Assembly: GCF_002086795.1 (NCBI RefSeq)
Contig: NZ_MVIM01000005.1
Location: 248,001 to 312,000, forward strand
Direction: 5' to 3'
Origin: Mycolicibacterium tusciae
Lineage (GTDB): Bacteria; Actinomycetota; Actinomycetes; Mycobacteriales; Mycobacteriaceae
Length of the DNA: 64,000 nt
The position numbers were made by a program, and so were the translations under genes. This document shows, piece after piece, positions 19,905 to 31,691 of the stretch. Numbering within the stretch: the first letter of the stretch is position 1; every line of letters starts with the position of its first letter. Under the pieces are notes generated by a model that was not told the origin of the DNA, did not search any database, and was given only the letters and a program-made list of their open reading frames with translations.

Positions 19905-20680
19905 CCGATCGGGGCGCAGATCGTCAGGCCGGCACCGGTGCGCTGCTCGAGTACGACGCCGTTGACCGAGATGGAGCAGGTCACTTCGCGGCCGACATTG
20001 ATGATGCTGATGCTCGCGGAAGCGTCTGCAGGCTCGGCCAATTGGACTTCCTTGCTCCACGGCAGCATGACGTTGAACTCCGTCTGCAGCAGACCGCCGT
20101 CGTCGACGTAGGTGATGTTGATGGCCCGGCCGTCACCGGTGACGTCGTAGACCACGGTCTCGGTGGGACCGGCTGGAGTGGTGCCCGTGGTGGTGGGCAC
20201 GGTGGGAAGGGTCGGTGGCGGGGTCACCGGAGCCGAGGGTGTGCGCGACGTGGTCGTCGACGGGGTTCGGGTCGGCGTGGTGGGCTCGGTCAGCGACGGC
20301 GGCGGCGCGACGACGGTCTCCTGACGGGAGCTGTTGTCGTAGACGACGACCAAGGCGATCACCAGGCCGATGACGGTCAGCACCGCCGTCGCGGCCAGCA
20401 CCCACAGCCAGCGGGGTGACTTCGGCTCGTCCGGCGGTTGTCCGGCGCCATCGGGCGGATACTGGCCGCCGTACGGGTCGTACTGGCCGGTTGAGTAGGG
20501 GTCGTAGCCGTAGGGCAATTGCTCGGTCGGGGGAGGCGCTGAGGGGGTCTGATAGGTGGGGCCGTACGGGGCCTGGCTCGCATATGCGGGATCGGGTTGG
20601 CCCTGATAGCCGTGCGTCGGGTTCGGTCCGTAGTCGGAGTCCGACTGCTCATCACGGCCGCGGTGTGGTGAATCGGTCAT
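19901..20680 (-). CDS. MmpS-like membrane protein
   Basis: This 259-residue protein has a Pro/Gln/Tyr-rich disordered N-terminus (many PYG/YDPY motifs, residues 1-85), one transmembrane segment (WLWVLAATAVLTVIGLVIAL), a Thr/Pro-rich linker, and a C-terminal MmpS-type domain (VVYDVTGDGRAINITYVD...SCSISVNG type). MmpS proteins support MmpL lipid exporters, but no mmpL is nearby, so the role is open. It corresponds to Rv2507. ATG 20680 follows AGGTGGGC; a GTG six bases earlier overlaps that site. Confidence 0.85.
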   Translation of the reverse strand: MTDSPHRGRDEQSDSDYGPNPTHGYQGQPDPAYASQAPYGPTYQTPSAPPPTEQLPYGYDPYSTGQYDPYGGQYPPDGAGQPPDEPKSPRWLWVLAATAVLTVIGLVIALVVVYDNSSRQETVVAPPPSLTEPTTPTRTPSTTTSRTPSAPVTPPPTLPTVPTTTGTTPAGPTETVVYDVTGDGRAINITYVDDGGLLQTEFNVMLPWSKEVQLAEPADASASISIINVGREVTCSISVNGVVLEQRTGAGLTICAPIG

Positions 20681-20807
20681 GCCCACCTCATGGCTGCGAG
20701 GGTACCTGTGCAGGCGCTCAGGCTGCCCTCATGGCAAAGGTTGGGTCCGCCCGCACTGTCGCGATCGCCACGTTTACCGCCCACGACCTCGGTTTACTCT
20801 GGTTGCG

Positions 20808-22685
20808 ATGGCTGAGCAGGTTCGTCGCGTCTACGGGGCATCGATGTCGCCGGACGCCACCGCGTTCGCACACATAGTCGACGACGGCGGGTACCCGCGC
20901 GCCGTGCAGCGGTTCCTGCGTGGCTGGCGGGCAAGTTCCTCTCGTGACGTCGAATTGCCTGTCGAGGGTCCGGTGAATCGGGTCATGCATTCCGCGGACG
21001 GATACTGGCTCGCGTGTGAGGTGGCACCAGAGGGTGGGTCTCGAAGCCAGATCTGGGTGGTCACAACCGATCCCGACGACCGCGACGCTCGCCGCATCGA
21101 CAAGTGGCCTACTGGAGCCACCGAAGGCAACGCAGAACTGATCGGTTGGGACGGCACCCGGGTCGCGGCGATCCTGACAGGTGATGACGGTGTCGGCAGC
21201 TCGTGCCTGATCGATCCGGCCGACGGGATCACCGTGGTGCTGGACCGGCGGTCGGGCGGCAGGCTGGTCGACGCGTGGGCGGGGTCCGCACTTGTGCGGG
21301 TCGGGCCACGCGGCTACCGCGAACTCATCATGTTGCGCGGATCTACCGAAATCGCTTTGCTGCCCTACGATCCCGGTTCCACCACCGACAAGGGAATCAT
21401 CCTCGACGACCACGTTCCGCGCCGTCTCCGAGCTGGTCTGGAGGGCGAGTCTTACGAGCTGTATCAGCCGTCGACCGCGACCGGGCTCACCGGCACCGAA
21501 GGGTATGTGCGTGCGCTGATCCGCAGCGAGAACGGCGCCGAACATGCCCGGCTGCTCGAGGTCACTACCACCGAAGACGGGGTGGCGTATCAGGTCATCG
21601 CCGAGCGACCGGGATACGAACTCGACGAGTTCACCGTCAGCGACGACCTGTCCACCGTGGCCATACTGTGGAATATCAACGGCGCCAGCGAATTACAGAT
21701 CCTGGAACTCGCCGACTACACGGCGTACCCGCCGATTCCGCTGCCCGGGATGGTGGCCGGTGAGCTGAGTATCAGCGCCGGGGGCTCGATGCTGGCGATG
21801 ACGGTCGAAAGCCCGTCGATGCCTGCGACTGTCGAACTGGTCGATCCCCGTACTCGCGAATGGGAGCCCGTCGACCGAGAGCCGAGTCTTGGTCCGGTGT
21901 CAGCCGATCCGACGCTGGAGACCATCACGGCGCGTGACGGTCTGAGGTTCACCGGCTGGCTGTTCCGGCCACCCGACGGGGTCACGCCGATAGGCGCGAT
22001 GTTGTTCCTGCACGGCGGGCCCGAAGGGCAGGGTAGGCCCGGTTACAACGAGTTCTTCCCGCCCCTGCTCGAGGCAGGCATTTCGGTGTTCTTGCCGAAC
22101 GTGCGCGGCTCAGGAGGGTTCGGCCGTTCCTTCATGCATGCCGACGACAGAGAGAAGCGATTCGCGGCCATCGACGATGTCGCGGATGCGGTGAACTTCC
22201 TGGCCCAGAACGGTCACGCGCATCCCGATCGCATCGCATGCTGCGGTTGGTCATACGGCGGCTACCTGACGCAGGCTGCGCTTACCTTCCATCCCGAACT
22301 GTTTGCCGCGGGCATCAGCATTTGCGGTATGAGCGATTTGAACACGTGGTACCGCAGCACCGAGCCGTGGATCGCCGCCGCCGCCTACCCGAAGTACGGT
22401 CATCCCGTCAGCGACCGCGACCTGCTCGAGGAACTGTCACCGCTGCAGCGGGTGGATTCGCTGACCGCGCCGCTGCTGCTCGTCCACGGCGCCAACGACA
22501 CCAACGTCCCTCCGGACGAGTCACTGCAGATGTACTCCGCTCTGAGGGCACGTGGGCGCACCGCCGAACACCTGGTATTCGATGATGACGGCCACGAGAT
22601 CGACAAGCGGGAAAACCGCGCCGTGCTGGTCAAGGCCATGTGCGAATGGCTCCTCACAGCTTTCTCACCGCGACGGGAACCGTAG
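20808..22685 (+). CDS. S9 family prolyl oligopeptidase-like serine peptidase
   Basis: This 625-residue protein has an N-terminal beta-propeller-like region (about 1-370) and a C-terminal alpha/beta-hydrolase domain. The nucleophile Ser482 sits in GWSYGGY, the acid in HGANDTNVP and the His in DDDGHEIDKREN. The order and spacing fit acylaminoacyl-peptidase/dipeptidyl-peptidase IV relatives. No signal peptide is seen, so it is likely cytosolic. ATG 20808 is chosen as the first start with family-like sequence (MAEQVRRVYG). An upstream extension in the frame is rich in Cys/Arg and looks non-coding. Confidence 0.9.
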   Translation: MAEQVRRVYGASMSPDATAFAHIVDDGGYPRAVQRFLRGWRASSSRDVELPVEGPVNRVMHSADGYWLACEVAPEGGSRSQIWVVTTDPDDRDARRIDKWPTGATEGNAELIGWDGTRVAAILTGDDGVGSSCLIDPADGITVVLDRRSGGRLVDAWAGSALVRVGPRGYRELIMLRGSTEIALLPYDPGSTTDKGIILDDHVPRRLRAGLEGESYELYQPSTATGLTGTEGYVRALIRSENGAEHARLLEVTTTEDGVAYQVIAERPGYELDEFTVSDDLSTVAILWNINGASELQILELADYTAYPPIPLPGMVAGELSISAGGSMLAMTVESPSMPATVELVDPRTREWEPVDREPSLGPVSADPTLETITARDGLRFTGWLFRPPDGVTPIGAMLFLHGGPEGQGRPGYNEFFPPLLEAGISVFLPNVRGSGGFGRSFMHADDREKRFAAIDDVADAVNFLAQNGHAHPDRIACCGWSYGGYLTQAALTFHPELFAAGISICGMSDLNTWYRSTEPWIAAAAYPKYGHPVSDRDLLEELSPLQRVDSLTAPLLLVHGANDTNVPPDESLQMYSALRARGRTAEHLVFDDDGHEIDKRENRAVLVKAMCEWLLTAFSPRREP

Positions 22686-22783
22686 CCGGATCGTTGCCAT
22701 TCCCAGGTTTGGGAAAATTTTCTGCCGGGTAAACACGCTGCGTGCGCGCCGATTTGGGGCGCAATTAGAGATGGAGGCGCAGC

Positions 22784-22993
22784 ATGCGAGGTGGTGGGCT
22801 ACTCGGAGTTCTAGTGCTCATCTGGTTGCTGATCGGCGCATTTGCGGCCTATCAGCGCGGTTACTTTGAAACTGGCGCAACCAACTGCGCGACTGCGGGG
22901 AGTATCGCACTCACGGTCGTCGTCGGCCCGCTGAACTACGCGGGAGTCAATCCGAAGGTGGCGGACTGCAACATCCCGGAGCCCAGTCAATAG
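22784..22993 (+). CDS. Small membrane protein, unknown function
   Basis: This 69-residue protein has one hydrophobic N-terminal segment (LLGVLVLIWLLIGAFAAY), then a short periplasm-facing stretch with two Cys (TNCATAGSI... and VADCNIPEPSQ) that could pair. The start follows GGAGGCGCAGC. It is followed after 39 bp by another small membrane protein. The family appears common in mycobacteria, but I know of no function. The two genes may be cotranscribed. Confidence 0.72.
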   Translation: MRGGGLLGVLVLIWLLIGAFAAYQRGYFETGATNCATAGSIALTVVVGPLNYAGVNPKVADCNIPEPSQ

Positions 22994-23032
22994 TCCACTA
23001 GCAGTTGATAATTTAAGAGAAATGGAGTCACG

Positions 23033-23188
23033 ATGATTATCCTCGGAATCATCCTCGCTGTACTCGGTTACATTTTCGGCATCAGCGTTTTGACGACAAT
23101 CGGTGTAATCCTGGTAGTTATCGGAGCCGTCTTCTGGATTCTCGGGTCCGTCGGACGTCCCGTCGGTGGCCGTAGAGCCTGGTACTAA
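23033..23188 (+). CDS. DUF6131-like 51-residue membrane protein
   Basis: This short hydrophobic protein starts MIILGIILAVLGYIFGISVL, continues through TTIGVILVVIGAVFWILG and ends GRPVGGRRAWY, giving two transmembrane helices and a basic tail. It resembles the DUF6131 family of actinobacterial mini-proteins; function unknown. ATG 23033 has GGAG five to six bases upstream. Its stop overlaps the convergent TetR gene by four bases. Confidence 0.75.
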   Translation: MIILGIILAVLGYIFGISVLTTIGVILVVIGAVFWILGSVGRPVGGRRAWY

Positions 23189-23820
23189 CCGCTTACGGTC
23201 TCCGCGGCCGAGGTCAGCGCAGCAACCGTCATCGCTCGAAGGACGGCACGCTCGCTGGCCTCGGCCCTTTTCGTGGCACTTGGTTTCACTGAATGTGGCG
23301 TCGAATTCAGCAGTCCGAACGTCGCGTGCGCCATCAGCCGGGCATCGTCTTCCCCGAGAGACTTATTCACCTGCCGCAACACATCTACCCAGATCTCGAC
23401 ATACTGCCGCTGGGCCTTTCGGACCTGACGTTTGGCGTTCGGCGGCAGGTTGGGAAGGTCACGATCCTGGATGCGGATCAAATCGGATTCACCGAGTGCG
23501 AAGTCCAGGTGAAAGTCGACCAGCCCATCGAGCGCGGACCGCGCATCGTCAGCCCGCGCGACGACCTCGGTCGCGCCGGCCAGCAGGCGTGTGCTGATTC
23601 CCACCAGCAATTCGACGAGCAGCGCTTCTTTGTTGGGGAAGTGGCGGTAGATCGCCGGTCCGCTGACGCCGGCGGCGGCGCCGATGTCCTCCAGTCGCAC
23701 GGCGAGATATCCCCGCTCGGCCACCAGTCGCTCAGCCGCGGCGATCAGTTGAGATCGGCGGTCGGATTTGGCCTTGCTGCGGCGCGTCGCAGCCAGATCA
23801 GGCACCGAAGTGGAGGCCAT
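23185..23820 (-). CDS. bkaR: TetR-family repressor of branched-chain keto acid catabolism (BkaR-like)
   Basis: This 211-residue TetR protein has an N-terminal HTH (about residues 20-65: LEDIGAAAGVSGPAIYRHF) and a helical ligand domain. It corresponds in position to Rv2506 (BkaR), which represses the adjacent acyl-CoA catabolic genes. ATG 23820 (MASTSVPDL) is preferred because GGAGTG lies about 8 bases upstream; the frame extends 17 residues further without support. It is divergent from accD1, and the 96-bp gap holds a 39-bp palindrome that is the likely operator for both directions. Confidence 0.88.
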   Translation of the reverse strand: MASTSVPDLAATRRSKAKSDRRSQLIAAAERLVAERGYLAVRLEDIGAAAGVSGPAIYRHFPNKEALLVELLVGISTRLLAGATEVVARADDARSALDGLVDFHLDFALGESDLIRIQDRDLPNLPPNAKRQVRKAQRQYVEIWVDVLRQVNKSLGEDDARLMAHATFGLLNSTPHSVKPSATKRAEASERAVLRAMTVAALTSAAETVSG

Positions 23821-23854
23821 CGACACACTCCAAACGCGCTGGTGGACATTTCGG

Positions 23855-25467
<1,613 letters not shown>

Positions 25468-25471
25468 TGAC

Positions 25472-27463
25472 GTGAACACCTTCAACACAGTCTTGATTGC
25501 CAACCGCGGCGAGATCGCCGTCCGTGTCATCCGCACACTGCGAGCGATGGGTATCCGTTCGGTCGCGGTGTTCAGTGACGCCGACGCCGGCGCCCGTCAC
25601 GTCGCCGAAGCCGATGTTGCCGTGAACATCGGGCCTGCCGCCGCGCGTGAGAGCTATCTCGACATCGACGCGGTGGTCGCGGCGGCCCGGCGCACCGGGG
25701 CGCAGGCGGTGCACCCGGGTTACGGGTTCCTTTCGGAGAACGCACAGTTCGCGGCTGCCCTGCAGTCCGCGCGCATCGTGTTCATCGGCCCGCCCGTCGG
25801 GGCGATCGAGACGATGGGCGACAAGATCGCCGCCAAGGCCGCGGTATCGGCATTCGGTGTGCCCGTCGTTCCCGGTGTGTCACGGCCCGGCCTCACCGAT
25901 GCCGACCTGATCGCCGGTGCCGACGAGGTCGGATACCCGGTCCTGGTGAAGCCGTCTGCGGGCGGCGGCGGCAAGGGCATGCGGGTCGTTCGTGAGCCGG
26001 CGGAATTGGCGGCCGCGCTGGCCAGCGCGCGCCGCGAGGCCGCGTCGGCCTTCGGTGACGACACCCTGTTCCTCGAGCGGTTCGTGTTGAACCCGAGGCA
26101 CATCGAGGTGCAGGTGCTCGCCGACGGCTTCGGCAATGTGGTGCATCTGGGTGAACGTGAATGCAGCCTGCAACGCCGCCATCAGAAGGTGATCGAAGAG
26201 GCGCCCTCGCCACTTTTGGATGCGGGCACTCGCGCCCGCATCGGCGCCGCGGCCTGCGATACGGCCCGCAGCGTGCAATACGCCGGAGCGGGCACCGTCG
26301 AGTTCATCGTGTCCGCCGACCGGCCGGACGAGTTCTTCTTCATGGAGATGAACACCCGGTTACAGGTCGAGCACCCGGTGACCGAAATGGTCACCGGCGT
26401 CGACCTCGTCGAACAACAGGTGCTCATCGCCGCGGGGCACAAGCTGCCGTTCAGCCAGGACGACATCACTTTGACCGGGCACGCCATCGAGGCGCGCGTC
26501 TACGCCGAGGACCCCGGCCGTGGCTTCCTGCCGACCGGCGGCACCGTGCTGGGCCTTGCCGAGCCCGGTGGCCGCGGGGTACGCCTCGACTCCGGGTTGA
26601 AAACCGGCACCGTGGTCGGCAGCGACTACGACCCGATGCTGTCGAAGGTCATCGCGCACGCCGAGGATCGTGCCGGCGCTATCCGCGCCCTCGATACGGC
26701 CCTGTCGCAGACCGCTGTCCTCGGTGTCGTCACGAACATCGAGTTTCTGCGATTCCTGCTGGCCGATCCTGACGTCGTCGCCGGCGACCTCGACACCGGT
26801 CTGCTCGACCGCCGCATGCCGGACTTCGAGTCCGCGAAGCCGAGTGACCGCGAGTTGATCGCCGCGGCCGCCCACAAGTGGCTGCGCGCCTGGCCCGACC
26901 CGGTCACCGACCTGTGGGCGGTGCCGTCGGGATGGAGGCTCGGAGAGCCCGCGCCGACGGCGCTTCGCCTGCATTGCGGTGACCGCACCGATCACGTCTA
27001 CCTGACCGGGACCCCGGCGACCGCGACCGCGGCTGTCGAGGACGGCGAATCTCACGTGCTGTCAGCGTCTCTCGACGGCGATATGCTCACGATTACCCTG
27101 GATGGGCTGCGAACCGAGTACCTGGTCGCGGCCGTCGACGGGCGGACCTGGCTGTCCGGCGACGGGAACACCGCCGTCGTCGACGAGGTTCGGGAAGCGC
27201 CCGTGCGTCCCGACGACGAACTGGGCGGCGACGCCGAGCTGACGAGCCCAATGCCGGGTTCGGTTGTCGCCGTAAGCGTTTCCGGCCGTGACGCGGTCGA
27301 GGCCGGAACCGTCGTAGTGACCGTCGAGGCCATGAAGATGGAACACGCACTGACCTCCCCGGTCGCGGGTGTGGTCGAGCTACTCGTCGCCGTCGGCGAC
27401 CAGGTCAAGGTGGGTCAGACATTGGCCCGGATCACTGCTAGTGAGAAAGCAGATCAGACATGA
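25472..27463 (+). CDS. accA1: Biotin-dependent acyl-CoA carboxylase alpha subunit AccA1
   Basis: This 663-residue fused subunit has a biotin carboxylase domain (1 to about 450: [16 protein letters not shown]-grasp [18 protein letters not shown]) and a C-terminal BCCP domain with biotinyl Lys622 in EAMKMEH. It pairs with AccD1 to form methylcrotonyl-CoA carboxylase. GTG 25472 ([13 protein letters not shown]) is the family start. It overlaps fadE19 by 4 bp (ATGA), indicating translational coupling. It corresponds to Rv2501c. Confidence 0.94.
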   Translation: MNTFNTVLIANRGEIAVRVIRTLRAMGIRSVAVFSDADAGARHVAEADVAVNIGPAAARESYLDIDAVVAAARRTGAQAVHPGYGFLSENAQFAAALQSARIVFIGPPVGAIETMGDKIAAKAAVSAFGVPVVPGVSRPGLTDADLIAGADEVGYPVLVKPSAGGGGKGMRVVREPAELAAALASARREAASAFGDDTLFLERFVLNPRHIEVQVLADGFGNVVHLGERECSLQRRHQKVIEEAPSPLLDAGTRARIGAAACDTARSVQYAGAGTVEFIVSADRPDEFFFMEMNTRLQVEHPVTEMVTGVDLVEQQVLIAAGHKLPFSQDDITLTGHAIEARVYAEDPGRGFLPTGGTVLGLAEPGGRGVRLDSGLKTGTVVGSDYDPMLSKVIAHAEDRAGAIRALDTALSQTAVLGVVTNIEFLRFLLADPDVVAGDLDTGLLDRRMPDFESAKPSDRELIAAAAHKWLRAWPDPVTDLWAVPSGWRLGEPAPTALRLHCGDRTDHVYLTGTPATATAAVEDGESHVLSASLDGDMLTITLDGLRTEYLVAAVDGRTWLSGDGNTAVVDEVREAPVRPDDELGGDAELTSPMPGSVVAVSVSGRDAVEAGTVVVTVEAMKMEHALTSPVAGVVELLVAVGDQVKVGQTLARITASEKADQT

Positions 27464-28620
27464 GCGATTTTCTGGCGACGGGCATGCTGCCCGATCACTA
27501 TGAGCAGCTGGCCAAGACGGTCCGCGACTTCGCGCAGAGCGTGGTGGCCCCCGTCGCCGCCAAACACGATGAAGAGCACTCGTTTCCGTACCAGGTCGTC
27601 GCCGGCATGGCCGATATGGGGTTGTTCGGCCTGCCGTTCCCCGAGGAATACGGCGGTATGGGCGGTGACTACTTCGCGCTGTGCCTGGCGCTGGAGGAGC
27701 TCGGCAAGGTCGATCAGAGCGTGGCCATCACGCTGGAGGCCGGAGTTTCGCTGGGCGCCATGCCGGTGTACCGCTTCGGCAACGAGGAGCAGAAGCAGCA
27801 GTGGCTGCCGCTGCTGGCGAGCGGTAAGGCGCTCGGGGCGTTCGGCCTGACCGAGGCCGGTGGCGGCACCGATGCGGGCGCGACGAGGACGACGGCCAAG
27901 CTCGACGACGGGCACTGGATAATCAACGGCTCCAAGCAGTTCATCACCAATTCGGGGACCGACATCACCAAGCTCGTCACCGTCACGGCGGTCACGGGGC
28001 AAACGGACCGTAGGAAAGAGATCTCGTCGATCCTGGTGCCTGTGCCGACACCGGGGTTCACCGCAGAGCCGGCGTACAACAAGGTCGGATGGAACGCGTC
28101 GGACACCCACCCGCTGAGTTTCGACGACGTGCGGGTACCGCAGGAGAACCTGCTCGGTGAGCGGGGCCGCGGTTACGCCAACTTCCTGCGCATCCTCGAT
28201 GAGGGCCGCATCGCCATCGCCGCGCTGTCGGTCGGCGCCGCGCAGGGTTGCGTCGACGAATGCGTGAAGTACGCCAAGGAGCGGGAGGCGTTCGGTCAGA
28301 AGATCGGCGCCTACCAGGCAATCGCGTTCAAGATTGCTCGCATGGAGGCGCGTGCACACTCCGCCCGAACCGCGTACTACGACGCGGCGGCCTTGATGCT
28401 GGCGGGCAAGCCGTTCAAGAAGGCCGCCGCAATCGCCAAGCTGGTGGCCAGCGAGGCGGCCATGGACAACTCCCGCGATGCCACGCAGGTGTTCGGCGGC
28501 TACGGCTTCATGAACGAGTATGCGGTCGCACGTCACTACCGCGACAGCAAGATCCTTGAAATCGGTGAGGGAACGACGGAGGTGCAGCTGATGCTGATCG
28601 CACGCGAGGCCGGCCTGTGA
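27460..28620 (+). CDS. fadE19: Acyl-CoA dehydrogenase FadE19 (isovaleryl-CoA dehydrogenase-like)
   Basis: This 386-residue FAD flavoenzyme has acyl-CoA dehydrogenase signatures [14 protein letters not shown] and the C-terminal [16 protein letters not shown]...EGTTEVQ. Its place between accA1 and the MaoC/CitE genes supports oxidation of isovaleryl-CoA or another branched short acyl-CoA to the unsaturated form used by AccA1/AccD1. ATG overlaps the accA1 stop and its own stop overlaps the next GTG, so five genes form one tight operon. It corresponds to Rv2500c. Confidence 0.92.
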   Translation: MSDFLATGMLPDHYEQLAKTVRDFAQSVVAPVAAKHDEEHSFPYQVVAGMADMGLFGLPFPEEYGGMGGDYFALCLALEELGKVDQSVAITLEAGVSLGAMPVYRFGNEEQKQQWLPLLASGKALGAFGLTEAGGGTDAGATRTTAKLDDGHWIINGSKQFITNSGTDITKLVTVTAVTGQTDRRKEISSILVPVPTPGFTAEPAYNKVGWNASDTHPLSFDDVRVPQENLLGERGRGYANFLRILDEGRIAIAALSVGAAQGCVDECVKYAKEREAFGQKIGAYQAIAFKIARMEARAHSARTAYYDAAALMLAGKPFKKAAAIAKLVASEAAMDNSRDATQVFGGYGFMNEYAVARHYRDSKILEIGEGTTEVQLMLIAREAGL

Positions 28621-29117
28621 GTGGACGAGAAGAGTCCATGAAGGTCATTGTCCAGCGCGGTCTGTGGTTCGAGGAATTCGAAACCGGTGTGCTGTACCAG
28701 CATCGGCCGGGACGGACGATCACCGAGGCGGACAATGTCCTGTTCACCACCCTGACGATGAACACCCAGGCACTGCACCTGGATGCCGCGTTCTCCGATG
28801 CGCTGCCGCCGTTCAACCAGCGGCTGGTCAATTCGATGTTCACGCTGTCGACTCTGGTCGGGTTGTCGGTGGCGCAGCTGACGCAGGGCACGATCGTCGG
28901 GAATCTCGGGTTCGGTGAAGTCGCGTTCCCGAAGCCGCTTTTCCACGGTGACACGCTGTACGCGGAGACCGAGATCACCGAGAAGCGGGAATCGAAGAGC
29001 AGGCCGGGGGAGGGCATCGTCACCTTCTCCCACATCGGCCGCAATCAGCACGGTGACATCGTGGCGACCGCGTCCCGCAAGACCATGGTGCGCAAGCGGC
29101 CCGACGGGGAGGCCTGA
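28617..29117 (+). CDS. MaoC-like dehydratase (hydratase of unsaturated acyl-CoA)
   Basis: This 166-residue hot-dog protein has the MaoC pattern (FETGVLYQHRPGRTITEADN...NTQALHLDAAF). M. tuberculosis Rv2499c at this position is reported to hydrate itaconyl-CoA and 3-methylglutaconyl-CoA, joining itaconate and leucine breakdown. GTG 28617 overlaps the fadE19 stop (GTGA); ATG 28638 (MKVIVQRGLW) is an alternative start. Its stop overlaps citE (ATG at 29117). Confidence 0.85.
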   Translation: MSGREESMKVIVQRGLWFEEFETGVLYQHRPGRTITEADNVLFTTLTMNTQALHLDAAFSDALPPFNQRLVNSMFTLSTLVGLSVAQLTQGTIVGNLGFGEVAFPKPLFHGDTLYAETEITEKRESKSRPGEGIVTFSHIGRNQHGDIVATASRKTMVRKRPDGEA

Positions 29118-29923
29118 TGGCGTTAGGCAGCAACGGTCCGGCCTGGCTGTTCTGTCCTGCCGACCGCCCTGAACGGTTCGAGAAGGCCGCCGCCGCAGCC
29201 GATGTCGTCATCCTCGACCTCGAGGACGGTGTCGCCGCGAAGGACCGCGAAGCCGCACGCCAGGCGCTGATCGACACGCCGCTGAATCCCGCCCGCACCG
29301 TGGTCCGGATCAACCCGAGTGCAACGCCGGACCATCAACTCGATCTCGATGCATTGGCGCGCACCGACTACACCGTCGTGATGCTGGCGAAAACCGAATC
29401 ACCGCGCCAGGTCCGCGATCTCGCACCACGCGAGGTGGTCGTGCTGATCGAGACACCGCTCGGCGCCTTGGAGGTCAGCGAACTGGCGCGCATGGACAAC
29501 GCGTTCGCGGTCATGTGGGGCGCAGAGGATCTGTTCGCCGTCACCGGCGGCACCGCCAACCGGTGGCCCGACGGTAGTTACCGCGACGTCGCCAGACATG
29601 TGCGGTCGCAGAGTCTGCTTGCCGCCAAGGCGTACGGCAAGATCGCGTTGGATTCCGTTTATCTCAACATCAAGGACCTCGACGGCCTCCGCGCGGAAAG
29701 TGACGACGCGGTCGCAGTGGGCTTCGACGCCAAGGTCGCCATCCATCCATCGCAGGTAGCGGTCATTCGCGATGCCTACGCGCCGACAGACGAGCAGTTC
29801 GACTGGGCACGGGCGGTTCTCGCGGCTGCCCGCGATGAGCGCGGAGTGTTCCAATTCGAGGGTTTGATGGTCGATGCCCCGGTGCTTCGGCGCGCTGAAC
29901 GGATCGTCGCGTCCGCGACGTAG
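29117..29923 (+). CDS. citE: CitE-like beta-hydroxyacyl-CoA lyase
   Basis: This 268-residue HpcH/HpaI-superfamily TIM barrel has WLFCPADRPERF at the start, metal-site motif LDLEDGVAAKDR, IETPLGALE and MWGAEDLFA. M. tuberculosis Rv2498c, its counterpart, cleaves citramalyl-CoA and HMG-CoA, completing itaconate and leucine degradation to pyruvate or acetoacetate plus acetyl-CoA; this substrate range is taken from the homologue. The gene ends the acc operon. A decayed copy of its last roughly 40 codons lies 3.1 kb downstream. Confidence 0.9.
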   Translation: MALGSNGPAWLFCPADRPERFEKAAAAADVVILDLEDGVAAKDREAARQALIDTPLNPARTVVRINPSATPDHQLDLDALARTDYTVVMLAKTESPRQVRDLAPREVVVLIETPLGALEVSELARMDNAFAVMWGAEDLFAVTGGTANRWPDGSYRDVARHVRSQSLLAAKAYGKIALDSVYLNIKDLDGLRAESDDAVAVGFDAKVAIHPSQVAVIRDAYAPTDEQFDWARAVLAAARDERGVFQFEGLMVDAPVLRRAERIVASAT

Positions 29924-29990
29924 GGACGAGCTCGCACCGGCTTCATGCCCGCCTTTGAGCGTCATCCCGCAGTGCGTGCATGATTTGCCA

Positions 29991-30464
29991 ATGGCGTTGT
30001 CAGGCAGGCAAGGGTCGCTGGACTCCATCAACCACACGCTGGCCAGGGTGATGCGGCTGAGCGGCAGTCGCTCCATGTTCGCCCGGCAGGCGGTGGCCGC
30101 CGGTGTGGATCTGGCGCAGCCGTCCTACGTCCTGCTCCGAACCCTCATCGACGAGGGACCGCTCCCGATGGGTGGTCTGGCGCGTATCGCTCACATGGAC
30201 GTGGGCATGGCGGCACGGCAGGTCAACGCACTGGTCGAGGCGCGGCTGGTCACTCGACAGCCGGATCCTGCGGACGGACGAGTGTCACTCGTTGCGGCGA
30301 GCCCTGATGGCCACCGGGTCGCGGGAGCACTGCAGGACGTGCGGCGGCGCCACCTGCAGCGGGCACTGTCCGGATGGTCGGCTTCCGAGCTGGAGGACTT
30401 CGATCGGCTTCTGACGCGGTTCCTCGCGGACACAACGGCAACTTCGATCGACGACGAACCATGA
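29991..30464 (+). CDS. MarR-family transcriptional regulator
   Basis: This 157-residue winged-helix protein has a recognition region GLARIAHMDVGMAARQVNALV and the wing DPADGRVSLVAASPDGH, the classic MarR pattern. ATG 29991 (MALSGRQGSL) is used; longer starts run into citE. It is the first gene of a three-gene cassette (marR, sulfotransferase, DUF protein) not present at this place in M. tuberculosis. It probably regulates that cassette; its ligand is unknown. Confidence 0.85.
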   Translation: MALSGRQGSLDSINHTLARVMRLSGSRSMFARQAVAAGVDLAQPSYVLLRTLIDEGPLPMGGLARIAHMDVGMAARQVNALVEARLVTRQPDPADGRVSLVAASPDGHRVAGALQDVRRRHLQRALSGWSASELEDFDRLLTRFLADTTATSIDDEP

Positions 30465-30536
30465 AGACAGGCGTCAAAAAGAGTGCGCTCGGGTAGTTGC
30501 TTGACATTGTCAAATTCCTAGGGCTAGCCTCCTTGG

Positions 30537-31691
30537 ATGGGTGCCGGGTGGCGCTACTACTTCGACTGGGCCAACTACCGCACGATGCTGAGGCTGTTGC
30601 GCGAGGAGCCGAATCCGGTGCGACGCCGAAAAATGTTCTGTGCGTTCCTGATCGGTGTGCCGACGATCGCCGCTATCCACGCCATCTGCTTCGCGCTGGA
30701 TCCCATTCTGTTCCCTTCGCTGCGTAGGGCACAGGTGCGCGAGCCGACGTTTTGTGTCGGACATGCCCGCAGTGGCACCACCTATCTGCATCGGTTGATG
30801 GCAAAGGACCCTCAGTTCAGCTACGTGCTGATGTACGAGATGTTCTTTCCGTCGCTTCTCGAGAAGCGCCTCCTCCGGCTGCTGTTCCGAATCGATGACG
30901 TGACGGGGAAGCGCCTCCGACGCAAACTCGATGCGATCGAAGAGAGCGCGTTCGCTGAGACCAATGACATGCACAAGACGGGGTTCTTCGCCCCCGAAGA
31001 GGACGACTTCCTGTTGACGTGGTCGCTGGGCTCCGGTTTCTGGATAGTGATGTTCCCCTACATGGGTGAGCTGGATTTCTACCACGTCGACCGCTGGAGC
31101 GAAGACAAGCGTAGGCGTGTGATGACCTTCTACAAGGAATGTGTCCGGCGTCAGATCGTCCTGAATGGCGGAGGAACCCACCTGAGTAAGAACCCGACCT
31201 TTTGCGGGCGCGTCGAGGCCCTCATCGAGACGTTCCCCGATGCGAGATTCGTTGTGCCAGTGCGCAACCCCTACGAGACGATCCCGAGCCTCCTCAAGAT
31301 GCTGCAAAAGGAGTGGACCCTGCGCGGACGCGACGATCAGTTGATCAAGAACTCGCTGCGCGTTCTGGCCGACCAGTCGTTCGATGCCTACGAACATCCG
31401 CTCGAGGTGCTGGCGCGACATCCGGAAACGCGTTCGTGCGTGGTCGACTACCGGGACCTGGTGAGCAGGCCTGCGCTCACGATGCGCCGCGTCTACGAGG
31501 AGTTGGGGCTCGAGCTGGGGCCCGCGGTCGCCGAGGCAATCGACTCCGCATTGGGACAAGGCCATGAGTCGGCCCACCGATACTGCCTCGAAGAATTCGG
31601 CCTTGATCCACACGAGATCCACACCCAGTTGGCCGGCCTTTTCGATCGCTTCAACTGGGAGACAAAAGGAGACGACGCAATTGTCAACTGA
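30537..31691 (+). CDS. Sulfotransferase-family protein
   Basis: This 384-residue PAPS-dependent sulfotransferase-like protein has the 5'-phosphosulfate loop PTFCVGHARSGTTYLHRL near residue 70 and a 3'-phosphate-binding region FVVPVRNPYETIPS near 240. An N-terminal hydrophobic stretch (VPTIAAIHAICFALDPILF) may bind the membrane. Mycobacteria sulfate trehalose and other glycolipids, but the acceptor here is unknown. It is separated from marR by 72 bp and overlaps the next gene by 11 bp. Confidence 0.86.
   Translation: MGAGWRYYFDWANYRTMLRLLREEPNPVRRRKMFCAFLIGVPTIAAIHAICFALDPILFPSLRRAQVREPTFCVGHARSGTTYLHRLMAKDPQFSYVLMYEMFFPSLLEKRLLRLLFRIDDVTGKRLRRKLDAIEESAFAETNDMHKTGFFAPEEDDFLLTWSLGSGFWIVMFPYMGELDFYHVDRWSEDKRRRVMTFYKECVRRQIVLNGGGTHLSKNPTFCGRVEALIETFPDARFVVPVRNPYETIPSLLKMLQKEWTLRGRDDQLIKNSLRVLADQSFDAYEHPLEVLARHPETRSCVVDYRDLVSRPALTMRRVYEELGLELGPAVAEAIDSALGQGHESAHRYCLEEFGLDPHEIHTQLAGLFDRFNWETKGDDAIVN

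Noticed and set aside
19062..20060. Minus-strand frame opposite the MFS gene
   Set aside because: Highly charged translation opposite a clear membrane protein; typical shadow.
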